Shown piece by piece: positions 50,766-59,899 of a stretch of 64,000 nucleotides of DNA. Under the pieces are notes generated by a model. That model searched no databases. It was not told where the DNA came from and saw nothing but the letters and a program-made list of their open reading frames with translations. The stretch's first letter is position 1. Each line of letters opens with the position of its first letter. The DNA is from Bacteroidaceae bacterium (GTDB lineage Bacteria; Bacteroidota; Bacteroidia; Bacteroidales; Bacteroidaceae). The stretch covers positions 49,584 to 113,583 of the forward strand of contig JAGCPD010000005.1 in assembly GCA_017645305.1 (NCBI GenBank), in the 5' to 3' direction. Made by a program: the position numbers and the translations under genes.

Positions 50766-51581
50766 GTGAAATCAATTATTGTATGCATACTTTTTCTTTT
50801 TGGTATCAACATCCTTGTTTATGCCGATAAAAAGACCGGGAAGGAAATAGAAAAACATTATGCGCAAGAATATGTTTTACCTGTTCCCGATCCTTTATAT
50901 AAGCCCGATCTTCCTGCCACTCCAGTAGAACATGTGCCGGAAATAAGGCTGCATAATATAAGGCCACACAGGGTACCTTCAATATATGGTATTGATGTGT
51001 CGCATCATCAAGGTTCCATCAACTGGAATATGGTTGCCTCAGATCCCAATGCCAGCTATGTATATATAAAGGGAACAGAATCTTCCTCGTATGTCGATGA
51101 TGAGTATCAGAAAAATATATACGAGGCAAAAAGATTAGGCATTCCCGTTGGAACATATCATTTTTTTAGTCCTAAAGCAAGCGGATTGGTTCAGTTTCAG
51201 AACTTTTCTTCGAATATAGATTTCAGAAAGCAGGACTTGATTCCCGTTATTGATGTAGAGCATCGTGGCAGGGTTTCCATCGGTTATTTTCACACACAAT
51301 TAAAGATTCTGCTCGAAGAGATAGAGAGAGCCTATGGTGTCAGACCCATTATCTACACAGGAGTAAATTTCTATAACAAATATCTGTCTGGTATGTATAA
51401 GAAATACAAGTTCTTTATTGCCCGATACCACACAGACGAACAACCTGAGCTTTGCGACGACGTTCCTATAGTCTTATGGCAATTTACACCAGAAGGCTAT
51501 ATTAATGGAATAAAAGGTCATGTGGACCGTAGTTGCCTTTTAGACAATTACAGCCTGCAGGATATAATGATTCCCAAATAA
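50766..51581 (+). CDS. GH25 family lysozyme, secreted
   Basis: 271 residues with a GTG start at 50766; the start is set by the signal peptide (KSIIVCILFLFGINILVYA). The GH25 barrel begins at IYGIDVSHHQGSINW with Asp77, contains YVYIKGTESSSYVDDEY and GTYHFFSP, and has the catalytic pair Asp163-x-Glu165 in PVIDVEHRG; IYTGVNFYNKYL and VLWQFTPEGYINGI follow. It hydrolyses the beta-1,4 MurNAc-GlcNAc bonds of peptidoglycan in the periplasm, perhaps in wall remodelling. It ends one base before the stop of the convergent MBL gene. Confidence 0.9.
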   Translation: MKSIIVCILFLFGINILVYADKKTGKEIEKHYAQEYVLPVPDPLYKPDLPATPVEHVPEIRLHNIRPHRVPSIYGIDVSHHQGSINWNMVASDPNASYVYIKGTESSSYVDDEYQKNIYEAKRLGIPVGTYHFFSPKASGLVQFQNFSSNIDFRKQDLIPVIDVEHRGRVSIGYFHTQLKILLEEIERAYGVRPIIYTGVNFYNKYLSGMYKKYKFFIARYHTDEQPELCDDVPIVLWQFTPEGYINGIKGHVDRSCLLDNYSLQDIMIPK

Positions 51582-51582
51582 A

Positions 51583-52227
51583 TTAATATAATAAATAGGG
51601 GTTATTTCTCAACTCCCATCCCACATTGCTTTTCGGCCCATGACCCGAATAGATTATGGTATCAGAAGGTAATGTAATTATTTTGTTTTTTATGCTGCTG
51701 ATTTCCGTGTTCATATCACCTCCAGGCAGGTCGGTACGGCCAATGCTTCCTTGGAATAAAGTGTCGCCTGTAAATATGGTATGAGCTGATTCAACGTAAT
51801 AGCTCAGTCCACCCGGTGTATGTCCTGGAGTATGCAAGACCCTGATGGAAGTGTTGCCTAACATAAAGGTTTCTCCCTCATCGATGTAGCGTTCTATGAC
51901 TGGTAGGTTCCAGTTCATTGACAAACGGAACATACTGGTCATTTCAGGAACCTGACTGTAAATACTCTCATCGGCAATATGGCATAACGGTTTCAGTCCA
52001 TAGGTTTCCGTTATATAAGACAAGCCCCATACATGGTCAAAGTGCATGTGCGTCTGAAGGGCATATTTTAACTTCAGCTTTTCTTTTGTTATAAATTCAC
52101 TTACGATTGTATTTTCTCTGTTATTACTCATGCCGGCATCAATGATGGCAGCTTCAAGGGTTTCCTCGTCCCAAATCAAATAGGTGTTTTCACCCACAGG
52201 GTTAAAAATGAATGCTTTAGTTAACAT
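51583..52227 (-). CDS. MBL-fold metallo-hydrolase
   Basis: 214 residues, the size of glyoxalase II-like MBL enzymes. The metal motif HxHxDH is QTHMHFDHVWG, followed by the third histidine in HTPGHTPGG and Asp in FTGDTLFQGSIGRTDL, and the last His in YSGHGP. Possible substrate is a thioester such as S-lactoylglutathione-like compounds, but specificity cannot be read. It overlaps rsmG by 7 bases and is the last gene of the nhaC-DUF3298-rsmG-MBL run. Confidence 0.88.
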   Translation of the reverse strand: MLTKAFIFNPVGENTYLIWDEETLEAAIIDAGMSNNRENTIVSEFITKEKLKLKYALQTHMHFDHVWGLSYITETYGLKPLCHIADESIYSQVPEMTSMFRLSMNWNLPVIERYIDEGETFMLGNTSIRVLHTPGHTPGGLSYYVESAHTIFTGDTLFQGSIGRTDLPGGDMNTEISSIKNKIITLPSDTIIYSGHGPKSNVGWELRNNPYLLY

Positions 52228-52844
52228 AATTGTGTATAAACAACTTTTTTTGTTTCAAAATACGGTTCTTCAAAATAATCTGTAAGTTGACAAATCTGCG
52301 TCTGTTTCTTCAGGGGTAATGTCTCTTTGTCCAATTCTCCGCCTTTCAAACAGATAATGCCATTGGGTAGTGCATTTATCTGTTCTTTACTGATGTTCTT
52401 TCTAACAATCTTAACTAAGTCTGCCAATGGCATAACTGCACGTGAAACAACAAAGTGAAATTTGTCTTTAACCTCTTCTGCTCTGCACCATTGGGTAGTT
52501 ACATTCTGCAGAGAAAGGGCATTGGCAACCTCCTGACACACTTTAATTTTTTTCCCTATTGAATCAACCAAATGAAAAGAAGTTTCCGGAAACATAATTG
52601 CCAGTGGAATACCGGGGAATCCGCCACCTGTTCCTAAATCCATAATTTTAGTCTCAGGTTTAAAGCGTATAAATTCAGCAATAGCTAGAGAATGCAATAC
52701 GTGGTGTTCATAAAGGTTGTCTATGTCCTTACGTGATATCACGTTGATTTTGGCGTTCCAGTCGTGATAAAGTTCATCCAACTGTTGGAACTTGCTTATC
52801 TGCTCCTGTGTTAAGTTCGGAAAGTATTTTAGAATAATATCCAT
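52221..52844 (-). CDS. rsmG: 16S rRNA (guanine-527-N7) methyltransferase
   Basis: 207 residues with the AdoMet-binding glycine loop IMDLGTGGGFPGIPLAIMFP and family text LYHDWNAKINVISRKDIDNLYEHHVLHSLAI; the later VSRAVMPLADLVKI motif includes the RsmG SRA segment. It methylates N7 of G527 in 16S rRNA. Nine bases after the DUF3298 gene. Length usual. Confidence 0.94.
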   Translation of the reverse strand: MDIILKYFPNLTQEQISKFQQLDELYHDWNAKINVISRKDIDNLYEHHVLHSLAIAEFIRFKPETKIMDLGTGGGFPGIPLAIMFPETSFHLVDSIGKKIKVCQEVANALSLQNVTTQWCRAEEVKDKFHFVVSRAVMPLADLVKIVRKNISKEQINALPNGIICLKGGELDKETLPLKKQTQICQLTDYFEEPYFETKKVVYTQLC

Positions 52845-52853
52845 TTCTTCTTG

Positions 52854-53687
52854 TCATTTGTTTATGAGGTTTTGCCTAATCTTCCCTTCTAACTGTTGGT
52901 ATGAAATTTTTGCGAAAATAAAGCCTTCAGACCAGGGTGCAATATCATAAGGATTATAGCAGAAAAGAATACCGTCTTTCTCAATCAGGAAATTATTGTC
53001 GGATATATATACGTCACCTAAAGAGAAGATGCTTCTTTTCTCCTCCAGTTCCGCAGCAGTTTTGCATTCGTTATCTTTGACAATCTGTTCCTTAATCAGT
53101 TTTTTGACAGCTTCTTGCTTGTCCCCGAACAGCTCTTGACACGTTATTGCCTTACCTGATTTCTCATTAAAATTAATATAGTTTTCCATTGCGCCGCCAT
53201 GTGCTCCTCCCGTGTACATTTCTATTCTGTTTTTATAAGCTATTATACCTTCTGGAGCATCGTCTGAGACACTTCCCGTCTGGTTATATTCGTAGGCGTA
53301 TATATCTTGGTACTCATCATACGGGTCATAGAAATCTCTTAGTTCCTTTTCATAGTCATTTGATAATGAATCAGCAAAATGATTCTTTGCGTCTTCAAAA
53401 GACATTATATTATTTCCAAAAAGGAAAGCAACCAGCTGTTGGTTAATAAGCTTTGCAGCATTACTTTTACCATCGGCATATTTTACTTCTATGTTTATAC
53501 TGTAATTGGGTAGTTCGCTGTCAAAGATACTTTTCTTCTTGTTGTAGTAACTTCTATAGAAAACAATTTTCTCGGTTTGTTGAACAGAATCTCCTTCTAC
53601 TTCCGTCTGTTGCTGTTTGCTGGTTTTGTTACCCCAACAGGATACCAGCAGTAGGGTAGAGATTAAAAATAAAAATCTATTTCTCAT
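52854..53687 (-). CDS. DUF3298/RsiV-type lipoprotein
   Basis: 277 residues from the ATG at 53687, which gives a lipoprotein signal (LFLISTLLLVSC); an upstream in-frame start is less likely. Residues 60-280 match the DUF3298/DUF4163 family: paired beta-sheet text with YKNRIEMYTGGAHGGAMENYINF and the final DGILFCYNPYDIAPWSEGFIFAKISY, the same shape as the extracytoplasmic part of B. subtilis RsiV which binds lysozyme. No sigma factor gene is adjacent. The start overlaps the nhaC end by 11 bases. Confidence 0.8.
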   Translation of the reverse strand: MRNRFLFLISTLLLVSCWGNKTSKQQQTEVEGDSVQQTEKIVFYRSYYNKKKSIFDSELPNYSINIEVKYADGKSNAAKLINQQLVAFLFGNNIMSFEDAKNHFADSLSNDYEKELRDFYDPYDEYQDIYAYEYNQTGSVSDDAPEGIIAYKNRIEMYTGGAHGGAMENYINFNEKSGKAITCQELFGDKQEAVKKLIKEQIVKDNECKTAAELEEKRSIFSLGDVYISDNNFLIEKDGILFCYNPYDIAPWSEGFIFAKISYQQLEGKIRQNLINK

Positions 53688-54960
53688 GTTTGAAAATAAT
53701 ATATAAGAATGCAAATAATCCTAATATGAACGGATAATATAGATAAGGTATAATCTCCAGTGGACTGATACATGCCAGTCCGCTTGCAATAAGAAGCTGT
53801 GCCCCGTAGGGGATGATACTTTGTGCAAAACAGCTAAAGGTATCCAGTATGCTTGCCGTCCGTCTGGGATCTATCTTGTACAATGCAGAGATTTCCTTTG
53901 CCAACGGTCCCGTGGTCAGTATGGCAATCGTGTTGTTTGCGGTACAGAAGTCGGTTAAGACAACCAGTCCGGCAATACTCATTTCCGCTCCCGTTTTGCT
54001 TCTAATCCTTCTGGTAAGCTTCGTTTTCAAGTATTCAATTCCTCCTGTTTCCCTCATTACCTCAATTATACCACCTGCCAGAATCGTTACTATAATCAAT
54101 TCACCCATACCCATTATACCGTTGTTCATTGCAGCAGACCATTCTGTAAGAGTAAGTTTGTTATGCAACAATCCTATTACGCCTGCCAAAATGGTTCCTG
54201 TAGATAACAGCATCATAACGTTAAGTCCGCAGATGGCAGCCACTAATATATATATATAAGGTATAATAAGCATATAGTTTATCTCTCCGCAGAATGTTTC
54301 GCCTGCAACCTCTGTTCCGGTCAACAGATATAGAACGATGGTTATGATGGCAGCAGGCAAGGCTATCTTCAGATTATATCGGAACTTGTCCTTTAACTTG
54401 CACCCCTGAGTCTTGGTTGCCATGATGGTGGTGTCAGATATAAAACTCAGGTTGTCTCCGAAATAGGCACCTCCCACTATCACGGCAACCATCAAGGGTA
54501 GGTTCTGCCCGGTTTTTTCAGTTATGCCACAGGCTATTGGTGTTAAGGCAGCAATAGTTCCGACGCTTGTGCCAATGCTTAACGATACAAAACACGATGC
54601 AATGAACATTCCGCACAGCATCATCTTGACGGGAAGAAAATTTAGTGTCAGGTTTACGGTAGCCTCTATGGCTCCCATTTGTTTGGCTGTCGAAGCAAAG
54701 GCACCTGCCAAAATAAAAATAAACACCATTGTCATGATGTCCTCTTTTGCAGCGCCTCTTGCCAAAACGGCAAAACGTGATTCAATGTTTTTGTCCTTAA
54801 AAATCAGAATAGAATACAAACATGCAATCAGAAAAGATACGATGATGGAAGTTGCATAGAAATCACGTGAAATGATGCTCGACAAGGTGTAAATTGCCAA
54901 GAAAATCAGCAACGGACTGATAGAGAGAAGCCCTTTGGCATCTTTTATCCTTTCTTCCAT
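53677..54960 (-). CDS. nhaC: NhaC family Na+/H+ antiporter
   Basis: 427 residues with about 11 membrane helices. The GTSVGTIAALTPIACGI and VGGAYFGDNLSFISDTTIMATKTQGC text is the NhaC hallmark (aspartates in GDNLSFISDT). Exchanges Na+ for H+ across the inner membrane. First gene of the minus-strand run with DUF3298, rsmG and MBL; divergent from kdgK with 160 bases between. Confidence 0.9.
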   Translation of the reverse strand: MEERIKDAKGLLSISPLLIFLAIYTLSSIISRDFYATSIIVSFLIACLYSILIFKDKNIESRFAVLARGAAKEDIMTMVFIFILAGAFASTAKQMGAIEATVNLTLNFLPVKMMLCGMFIASCFVSLSIGTSVGTIAALTPIACGITEKTGQNLPLMVAVIVGGAYFGDNLSFISDTTIMATKTQGCKLKDKFRYNLKIALPAAIITIVLYLLTGTEVAGETFCGEINYMLIIPYIYILVAAICGLNVMMLLSTGTILAGVIGLLHNKLTLTEWSAAMNNGIMGMGELIIVTILAGGIIEVMRETGGIEYLKTKLTRRIRSKTGAEMSIAGLVVLTDFCTANNTIAILTTGPLAKEISALYKIDPRRTASILDTFSCFAQSIIPYGAQLLIASGLACISPLEIIPYLYYPFILGLFAFLYIIFKHEK

Positions 54961-55069
54961 GAAGCGAAATTACACATTTTATTTTGTATCTAATGTATAA
55001 ATTGTACACTTTTTGACATATTGTGTTAAAAAAACATCGCATTTCGGTGGGTATTTCGCAAAAATTGTA

Positions 55070-55077
55070 TAACTTTG
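55070..55077 (+). promoter_or_regulatory. -7 promoter element of kdgK-eda
   Basis: TAACTTTG, exact -7 match, 43 bases before the kdgK ATG. No clear TTTG at -33. Confidence 0.5.
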
Positions 55078-55120
55078 CAGATGAAATAACACATTAAACG
55101 AATTCAGAATAAATTATAAT

Positions 55121-56143
55121 ATGGCAAAAATAGTTACTATGGGCGAGATTATGCTTCGCCTTTCATCACCAGGAAACAGCAGGTTTGTGCAGTCAGACTC
55201 ATTTGATGTGAACTATGGTGGCGGTGAAGCAAACGTCGCAGTCAGTTTGTCAAATTATGGTCATGATGCTTTTTTTGTAAGTAAAGTTCCAGCTCATGAA
55301 ATCGGACAAGCTGCTGTGAACAGCCTGAGAAAATTTGGCGTTCATGTAAAATTTTTGGTACGTGGTGGAGACAGACTGGGAATATACTACCTTGAGACGG
55401 GTTCCAGTTTACGTCCCAGTAAGGTAATATACGACCGTTCTCATAGTAGTATGTGTGAAGCCAGCCTAGAGGATTTTGATTTTGAAAATATCTTTGCCGG
55501 AGCTGACTGGTTTCATTGGAGTGGCATAACGCCGGCTATCAGCGACAAGGCTGCAGCGTGTGTAAGAGAGGCTTGTATTGCGGCCAAGAAAGCTGGTGTT
55601 AAGGTGAGTTGCGACCTAAACTTCCGCAAGAAACTTTGGACTCCAGAGAAAGCTCAAAGCATTATGCGACCGCTTATGCAATATGTTGACGTTTGCATTG
55701 GTAATGAGGAAGATGCTGAAATGTGCCTTGGTTTCAAGCCCGCATCAGATGTAGAGTCAGGCAAGACAGAGGCAGACGGGTACAAGGCAATCTTTACCAA
55801 AATGCAACGTGAGTTTGGCTTCCAGTATGTTATCAGTACCCTCCGTGAAAGTATCAGCGCATCCGATAATGGTTGGAAGGCATTGATTTATAATGGCAAG
55901 GAGTTCTATCTCAGTCGCATATACCAGATAACACCAATTGTTGACAGGGTAGGAGGTGGCGACAGCTTCAGTGCCGGTATTATTCACGGCCTTGTAAGTA
56001 ACATGTCCCAGAGTGATGCATTGGAGTTTGCTGTTGCGGCAAGTGCCCTTAAGCATACCATCCCTGGCGATGTTAATATGGTTAGTATTCAGGAAGTTGA
56101 ATCCCTGGCAGCAGGTCACACAAACGGTAGAGTAGAAAGATAA
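55121..56143 (+). CDS. kdgK: 2-dehydro-3-deoxygluconokinase (KDG kinase)
   Basis: 340 residues, PfkB fold. N-terminal MGEIMLRLSSPGNSRFVQSD and VNYGGGEANVAVSL match KDG kinases; catalytic GGGDSFSAG motif (Asp) near residue 285. Phosphorylates 2-keto-3-deoxygluconate to KDPG. The next gene, 6 bases away, is the KDPG aldolase, so both end steps of uronate or Entner-Doudoroff-like sugar breakdown are together. This supports the substrate assignment. Cytosolic. Confidence 0.9.
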   Translation: MAKIVTMGEIMLRLSSPGNSRFVQSDSFDVNYGGGEANVAVSLSNYGHDAFFVSKVPAHEIGQAAVNSLRKFGVHVKFLVRGGDRLGIYYLETGSSLRPSKVIYDRSHSSMCEASLEDFDFENIFAGADWFHWSGITPAISDKAAACVREACIAAKKAGVKVSCDLNFRKKLWTPEKAQSIMRPLMQYVDVCIGNEEDAEMCLGFKPASDVESGKTEADGYKAIFTKMQREFGFQYVISTLRESISASDNGWKALIYNGKEFYLSRIYQITPIVDRVGGGDSFSAGIIHGLVSNMSQSDALEFAVAASALKHTIPGDVNMVSIQEVESLAAGHTNGRVER

Positions 56144-56149
56144 GAGAAA

Positions 56150-56818
56150 ATGGCAAAATTTGACAAGATACAAGTATTAGGCAAGATAGGGGACACGGGG
56201 ATGGTTCCTGTGTTCTATCATTCAGATGTTGAAGTTGCAAAGCAGGTTATCCGTGCTTGCTATGACGGCGGTGTTCGTGCCTTTGAGTTTACCAACAGAG
56301 GCGATTTTGCGCATGAGGTCTTTGCCGAATGTGTAAAATTTGCTGCAAAGGAATGTCCTGAAATGGCTATGGGTGTCGGCTCTGTTGTGGACGCACCCAC
56401 TGCAAGCCTGTTCATTCAGTTGGGAGCCTGCTTTGTGGTTGGTCCGCTTTTGAATCAGGATATAGCCAAAGTCTGCAACAGACGCCAGATTCCCTATTGT
56501 CCCGGCTGTGGTTCAGTTTGCGAGATAGGCTATGCGCAGGAACTTGGATGCGAACTGACTAAAGTCTTCCCTGGCGATGTCTATGGTCCTGCCTTCGTAA
56601 AGGGCGTTATGGCACCTTGTCCCTGGAGTAGGATTATGGTTACCGGGGGTGTTTCGCCCGACAAGGATAACCTAACGGCATGGATTAAGGCCGATGCCTT
56701 CTGTGTTGGAATGGGCAGTAAGCTGTTCCCCAAGGAGGTAGTTGCCGCCAAGGACTGGAAGTATATTACAGACAAGTGCAGGGAGTGTCTTTCCTACATT
56801 GCAGCAGCTAAGCACTAA
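56150..56818 (+). CDS. eda: KDPG aldolase (2-dehydro-3-deoxyphosphogluconate aldolase)
   Basis: 222 residues, class I aldolase of the KDPG/KHG family. Schiff-base lysine in [13 protein letters not shown]; acid residue in [19 protein letters not shown] and [15 protein letters not shown] (phosphate loop) follow. Splits KDPG to pyruvate and glyceraldehyde-3-phosphate. In an operon with kdgK, which points to breakdown of pectin/uronic acids as in Bacteroidota; no uronate isomerase genes are in the window. Confidence 0.92.
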   Translation: MAKFDKIQVLGKIGDTGMVPVFYHSDVEVAKQVIRACYDGGVRAFEFTNRGDFAHEVFAECVKFAAKECPEMAMGVGSVVDAPTASLFIQLGACFVVGPLLNQDIAKVCNRRQIPYCPGCGSVCEIGYAQELGCELTKVFPGDVYGPAFVKGVMAPCPWSRIMVTGGVSPDKDNLTAWIKADAFCVGMGSKLFPKEVVAAKDWKYITDKCRECLSYIAAAKH

Positions 56819-56857
56819 TTTCTCGGCATACTTTTCTTTGTTTTTTCTTTTTTTTCG

Positions 56858-56865
56858 TACCTTTG
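56858..56865 (+). promoter_or_regulatory. -7 promoter element of map-tsaD
   Basis: TACCTTTG, with TTTG at 56837-56840 (17-base spacer, slightly short). Because it lies at the first in-frame ATG (56863), the true map start is the later ATG at 56953. Confidence 0.5.
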
Positions 56866-56952
56866 CAGCTGCTTATGACTGCAGAGGTAATGAACGTATG
56901 TCGTTTTCTGACTACCCCTTTTTTACTTCCGCAGGTGAAACAAGAAATACTG

Positions 56953-57837
56953 ATGAGCAATAAGAAAAAGAAGAGCAAGAAGAAAGAGGTTCGATGGTTT
57001 GTTCCTTCCGGAATGGAACCAACGGAAATGGACAGGATAATACTGATGTGGCAGGAGAAAGGTAAACTTGTTCCTACTCCAAGCCTGATTAAGACCAAAG
57101 AGCAGATACAGGGCATCCGTCGTGCAGGTGAACTGAATACAGCAGTGCTGGATTGTGTGGCAGAGCATATCCGCGAGGGTATGAGCACCCTCCAGATTGA
57201 CAGGCTTGTATATGATTACACCACCTCTCACGGCGGCATTCCGGCTCCGCTTAATTACGAGGGGTATCCCAATTCCTGCTGCACCAGCATCAACGATGTT
57301 GTCTGTCACGGAATCCCCAGCGAGTATGACATCCTGGAGGAGGGGGACATTATCAACGTTGACTGCACCACCATTCTTAACGGCTATTATGCCGATGCCA
57401 GCCGTATGTTTATAATAGGCAAGACCACCCCTGAGCGGAAACGATTGGTAGATGTAGCATGGGAATGTCTGAAGGTTGGCGAGCAGGTATGCTCGCAGCC
57501 TTATGTCTTTGTCGGTGATTTGGGTAACGCCATTGCCAGTCACGCCCACAAGAACGGCTGTACCGTTGTCCGTGATTTGTGCGGACATGGGGTAGGGCTT
57601 GAGTTTCACGAGGAGCCGGATGTCGAGCATTACGGAAAGAAAGGGTCAGGGATGCTGCTTGTTCCGGGTATGACGTTTACCATCGAGCCGATGATTAATG
57701 CCGGCGACTGGCAAGTATGTGGCGACGAGGAGGACGAGACTGAATGGATAGTTCTTACGGAAGATGCTTCAGACAGTGCCCAGTGGGAACATACCTATGT
57801 AATGACAGAAAATGGCGTGGAGATTTTAACGCATTAG
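56953..57837 (+). CDS. map: Type I methionine aminopeptidase with Lys-rich N-terminus
   Basis: 294 residues from the ATG at 56953. Removes initiator Met from new proteins. Metal ligands in usual motifs: the two aspartates in NVDCTTILNGYYADAS, His in CGHGVGLEFHEEP, Glu in TFTIEPM and Glu in SAQWEHTYVM. A basic, lysine-rich tail MSNKKKKSKKKEVRW precedes the catalytic core (from about residue 45), longer than in E. coli. 3 bases before tsaD, same transcript. Confidence 0.93.
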   Translation: MSNKKKKSKKKEVRWFVPSGMEPTEMDRIILMWQEKGKLVPTPSLIKTKEQIQGIRRAGELNTAVLDCVAEHIREGMSTLQIDRLVYDYTTSHGGIPAPLNYEGYPNSCCTSINDVVCHGIPSEYDILEEGDIINVDCTTILNGYYADASRMFIIGKTTPERKRLVDVAWECLKVGEQVCSQPYVFVGDLGNAIASHAHKNGCTVVRDLCGHGVGLEFHEEPDVEHYGKKGSGMLLVPGMTFTIEPMINAGDWQVCGDEEDETEWIVLTEDASDSAQWEHTYVMTENGVEILTH

Positions 57838-57840
57838 TCT

Positions 57841-58857
57841 ATGGCATATATACTTGGTATAGAGAGTAGTTGCGATGACACATCCGCAGCTGTTATTCGT
57901 GACGGCATACTGCTCAGTAACGTTACAGCCAGTCAGGCCGTTCACATGGAGTATGGTGGGGTAGTGCCGGAATTGGCAAGCAGGGCCCACCAGCAGAACA
58001 TCGTTCCTGTTGTAGATACCGCCCTGAAAAAGGCAGGCATAGAGCGCGAGCAGCTTTCAGTTATTGCCTTTACCCGTGGTCCAGGCCTGATGGGTTCGCT
58101 TCTGGTAGGTGTCTCCTTTGCCAAGGGTTTGGCACTTTCCCTGGGTATTCCCCTTATCGATGTCAATCACCTGCAGGGACACATACTGGCACATTTTATT
58201 CATACCGAAGATGACGAATATGAATCACCCTCATTCCCGTTCCTGTGCCTATTGGTAAGCGGCGGTAACAGTCAGATTGTCCTGGTTAAATCCTATCACG
58301 AAATGGAGATTGTCGGCCAGACCATCGACGATGCGGCAGGTGAGGCTATCGACAAGTGCTCCAAGATAATGGGGCTTGGATATCCCGGCGGTCCCATCAT
58401 AGATAAGTTGGCAAGGCAGGGTAACCCCGAAGCCTTTACCTTCTCCAAACCCAATATCCCGGCATACGACTACAGCTTCAGCGGCCTGAAGACCAGTTTC
58501 CTATATTCACTGAGGAACTGGCTGGCAGAAGACCCTCAGTTCATAGAGCATCACCTGAATGACCTGGCAGCTTCTCTCGAGAAAACCATTGTGGATATCC
58601 TTATGAAAAAGCTGCGGCTGGCAGCCAAAGACCTCGGCATAAAACAGGTTGCCGTAGCAGGTGGTGTCTCTGCCAATAACGGACTGCGTAATGCCTTCCA
58701 CGATTATGCCAGACGATACGGTTGGAAAGTCTTTATTCCCAAGTTCAGTTACACCACAGATAATGCGGCCATGATAGCCATAACGGGCTATTATAAGTTC
58801 CTGAACAAGGAGTTTTGCCCCGTTTCCGCTCCTGCATACAGTAGAAATATTATATAA
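57841..58857 (+). CDS. tsaD: tRNA threonylcarbamoyladenosine transferase TsaD
   Basis: 338 residues. GIESSCDDTSAAVI start, metal-binding histidines in VNHLQGHILAHFI, DDAAGEAIDKCSKIMGLGYPGGP, and C-terminal AVAGGVSANNGLR. Makes the t6A37 modification in tRNAs reading ANN codons, together with TsaB/E/C. Directly after map (3-base gap). Length typical. Confidence 0.96.
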   Translation: MAYILGIESSCDDTSAAVIRDGILLSNVTASQAVHMEYGGVVPELASRAHQQNIVPVVDTALKKAGIEREQLSVIAFTRGPGLMGSLLVGVSFAKGLALSLGIPLIDVNHLQGHILAHFIHTEDDEYESPSFPFLCLLVSGGNSQIVLVKSYHEMEIVGQTIDDAAGEAIDKCSKIMGLGYPGGPIIDKLARQGNPEAFTFSKPNIPAYDYSFSGLKTSFLYSLRNWLAEDPQFIEHHLNDLAASLEKTIVDILMKKLRLAAKDLGIKQVAVAGGVSANNGLRNAFHDYARRYGWKVFIPKFSYTTDNAAMIAITGYYKFLNKEFCPVSAPAYSRNII

Positions 58858-58880
58858 ACAGAAAAAAATAGGCAAAACTG

Positions 58881-58911
58881 TTTGTCGTTCAGATAAAATA
58901 TTGTACCTTTG
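58881..58911 (+). promoter_or_regulatory. Promoter of rpmB-rpmG-DUF4295
   Basis: TTTG (58881-58884), 19-base spacer, TACCTTTG (58904-58911). Exact consensus, 53 bases before the rpmB ATG. Confidence 0.7.
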
Positions 58912-58964
58912 TGCCCTGTTTGGAAGAAGTTGTTATTGGAATAGACTAAAAAGAAAAGGTAGAA

Positions 58965-59225
58965 ATGTCTAAGATTTGTCAAATTACAGGGAAAAAGGCC
59001 ATGATTGGCAACAACGTTTCCCACTCTAAACGTCGTACCAAAAGACGCTTCAACGTGAACTTGTTCACAAAGAAGTTTTATTATGTAGAGGAAGACTGCT
59101 GGATTAAACTGAGCATCAGTGCTGCCGGTCTTCGCTGTATTAATAAAGTTGGTCTGGATGCAGCTCTCAAGAATGCTGTTTCTCAGGGATATTGTGATTG
59201 GAAGGATATTAAGGTTATTGGCTAA
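58965..59225 (+). CDS. rpmB: 50S ribosomal protein L28
   Basis: 86 residues. [20 protein letters not shown] with the family's SHS.RRTKRRF segment and [18 protein letters not shown] ending. First gene of the ribosomal cluster with its own promoter. Normal length. Confidence 0.97.
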   Translation: MSKICQITGKKAMIGNNVSHSKRRTKRRFNVNLFTKKFYYVEEDCWIKLSISAAGLRCINKVGLDAALKNAVSQGYCDWKDIKVIG

Positions 59226-59243
59226 TAATAAGGAGAATAAGTT

Positions 59244-59432
59244 ATGGCAAAGAAGCAAAAAGGCAACAGAATACAGGTTATTCTGGAGTGCACAGAGATG
59301 AAGCAAAGCGGTCTGCCTGGTACATCTCGTTATATTACCACCAAGAACAGGAAGAATACTCCCGAGCGTATGGAGCTCAAGAAGTACAACCCTATTCTTA
59401 AGAGAATGACTGTTCACAAGGAAATCAAGTAG
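59244..59432 (+). CDS. rpmG: 50S ribosomal protein L33
   Basis: 62 residues: [41 protein letters not shown] clear AGGAG (59231-59235) precedes the ATG by 8 bases. It lies 18 bases after rpmB in the same operon. Confidence 0.96.
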   Translation: MAKKQKGNRIQVILECTEMKQSGLPGTSRYITTKNRKNTPERMELKKYNPILKRMTVHKEIK

Positions 59433-59440
59433 TAACCAAA

Positions 59441-59514
59441 AAGGTTAGAGGTTATGGGTTTGAGGTTATGGAAATTCCTTCCTCAATAACCAATAAACAA
59501 TAACCAATAAACAT
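59441..59514. repeat. Short dispersed repeats inside the ribosomal operon
   Basis: Between rpmG and the DUF4295 gene lie AGGTTA(G/T)-type units (59443-59470) followed by ATAACCAATAAACA units (59486-59514), the two halves being roughly complementary in style (GGTTAT and ATAACC). Spacer length here is 94 bases, against 18 between rpmB and rpmG. Confidence 0.6.
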
Positions 59515-59526
59515 TCATTAAGAACT

Positions 59527-59685
59527 ATGGCAAAGAAAACAGTGGCCTCTCTTCAGACAGGTAAGACAGATGGCCGTTCATATACCAAAGTTATCAAGAT
59601 GGTAAAGAACCCCGAGACCGGTTCTTACTCTTTCGATGAGCAGATGGTGCCCAACGAGGCAGTTAAGGATTTCTTCAAGAACTAA
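59527..59685 (+). CDS. DUF4295 small protein
   Basis: 52 residues: MAKKTVASLQTGKTDGRSYT, then KVIKMVKNPETGSYSFDEQM and an ending VKDFFKN. This short Bacteroidota protein commonly follows rpmB and rpmG; it is basic and probably ribosome-associated. Function unknown. A strong terminator follows. It is below 60 residues and so easily missed, but the start, stop and codon bias are convincing. Confidence 0.9.
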   Translation: MAKKTVASLQTGKTDGRSYTKVIKMVKNPETGSYSFDEQMVPNEAVKDFFKN

Positions 59686-59717
59686 TCAAAGGTTCTTCCA
59701 AGATACACACTAACAAT

Positions 59718-59755
59718 AAGAGAGCAACTTCAACCGAGGTTGCTCTCTTTGTTTT
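59718..59755 (+). terminator. Terminator of the rpmB operon
   Basis: AAGAGAGCAACTTC pairs with GAGGTTGCTCTCTT (one G-T pair) around an AACC loop (59732-59735), followed by TTGTTTTG. Confidence 0.85.
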
Positions 59756-59828
59756 GCTAAATGAAATTTTGCCTTTCATGCGAAACAAAGGCTTTTCATG
59801 ACAGCAATTGAAATAAACTGTCGATTTC

Positions 59829-59859
59829 TTTGCGTGAATGAAATTTATCATTATTTTTG
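59829..59859 (+). promoter_or_regulatory. Promoter of the unknown secreted three-gene cluster
   Basis: TTTG (59829-59832), 19-base spacer, TATTTTTG (59852-59859); 41 bases before the ATG at 59900. Confidence 0.65.
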
Positions 59860-59899
59860 CATCGTGAAATAATTGACTTAAACTAAACAATTGTCAAGC

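Noticed and set aside
59760..59802. Imperfect inverted repeat (GCCTTTC...AAAGGC) downstream of the rpmB operon
   Set aside because: Short stem with mismatches and no other support for an RNA or site; the clear terminator lies just upstream.
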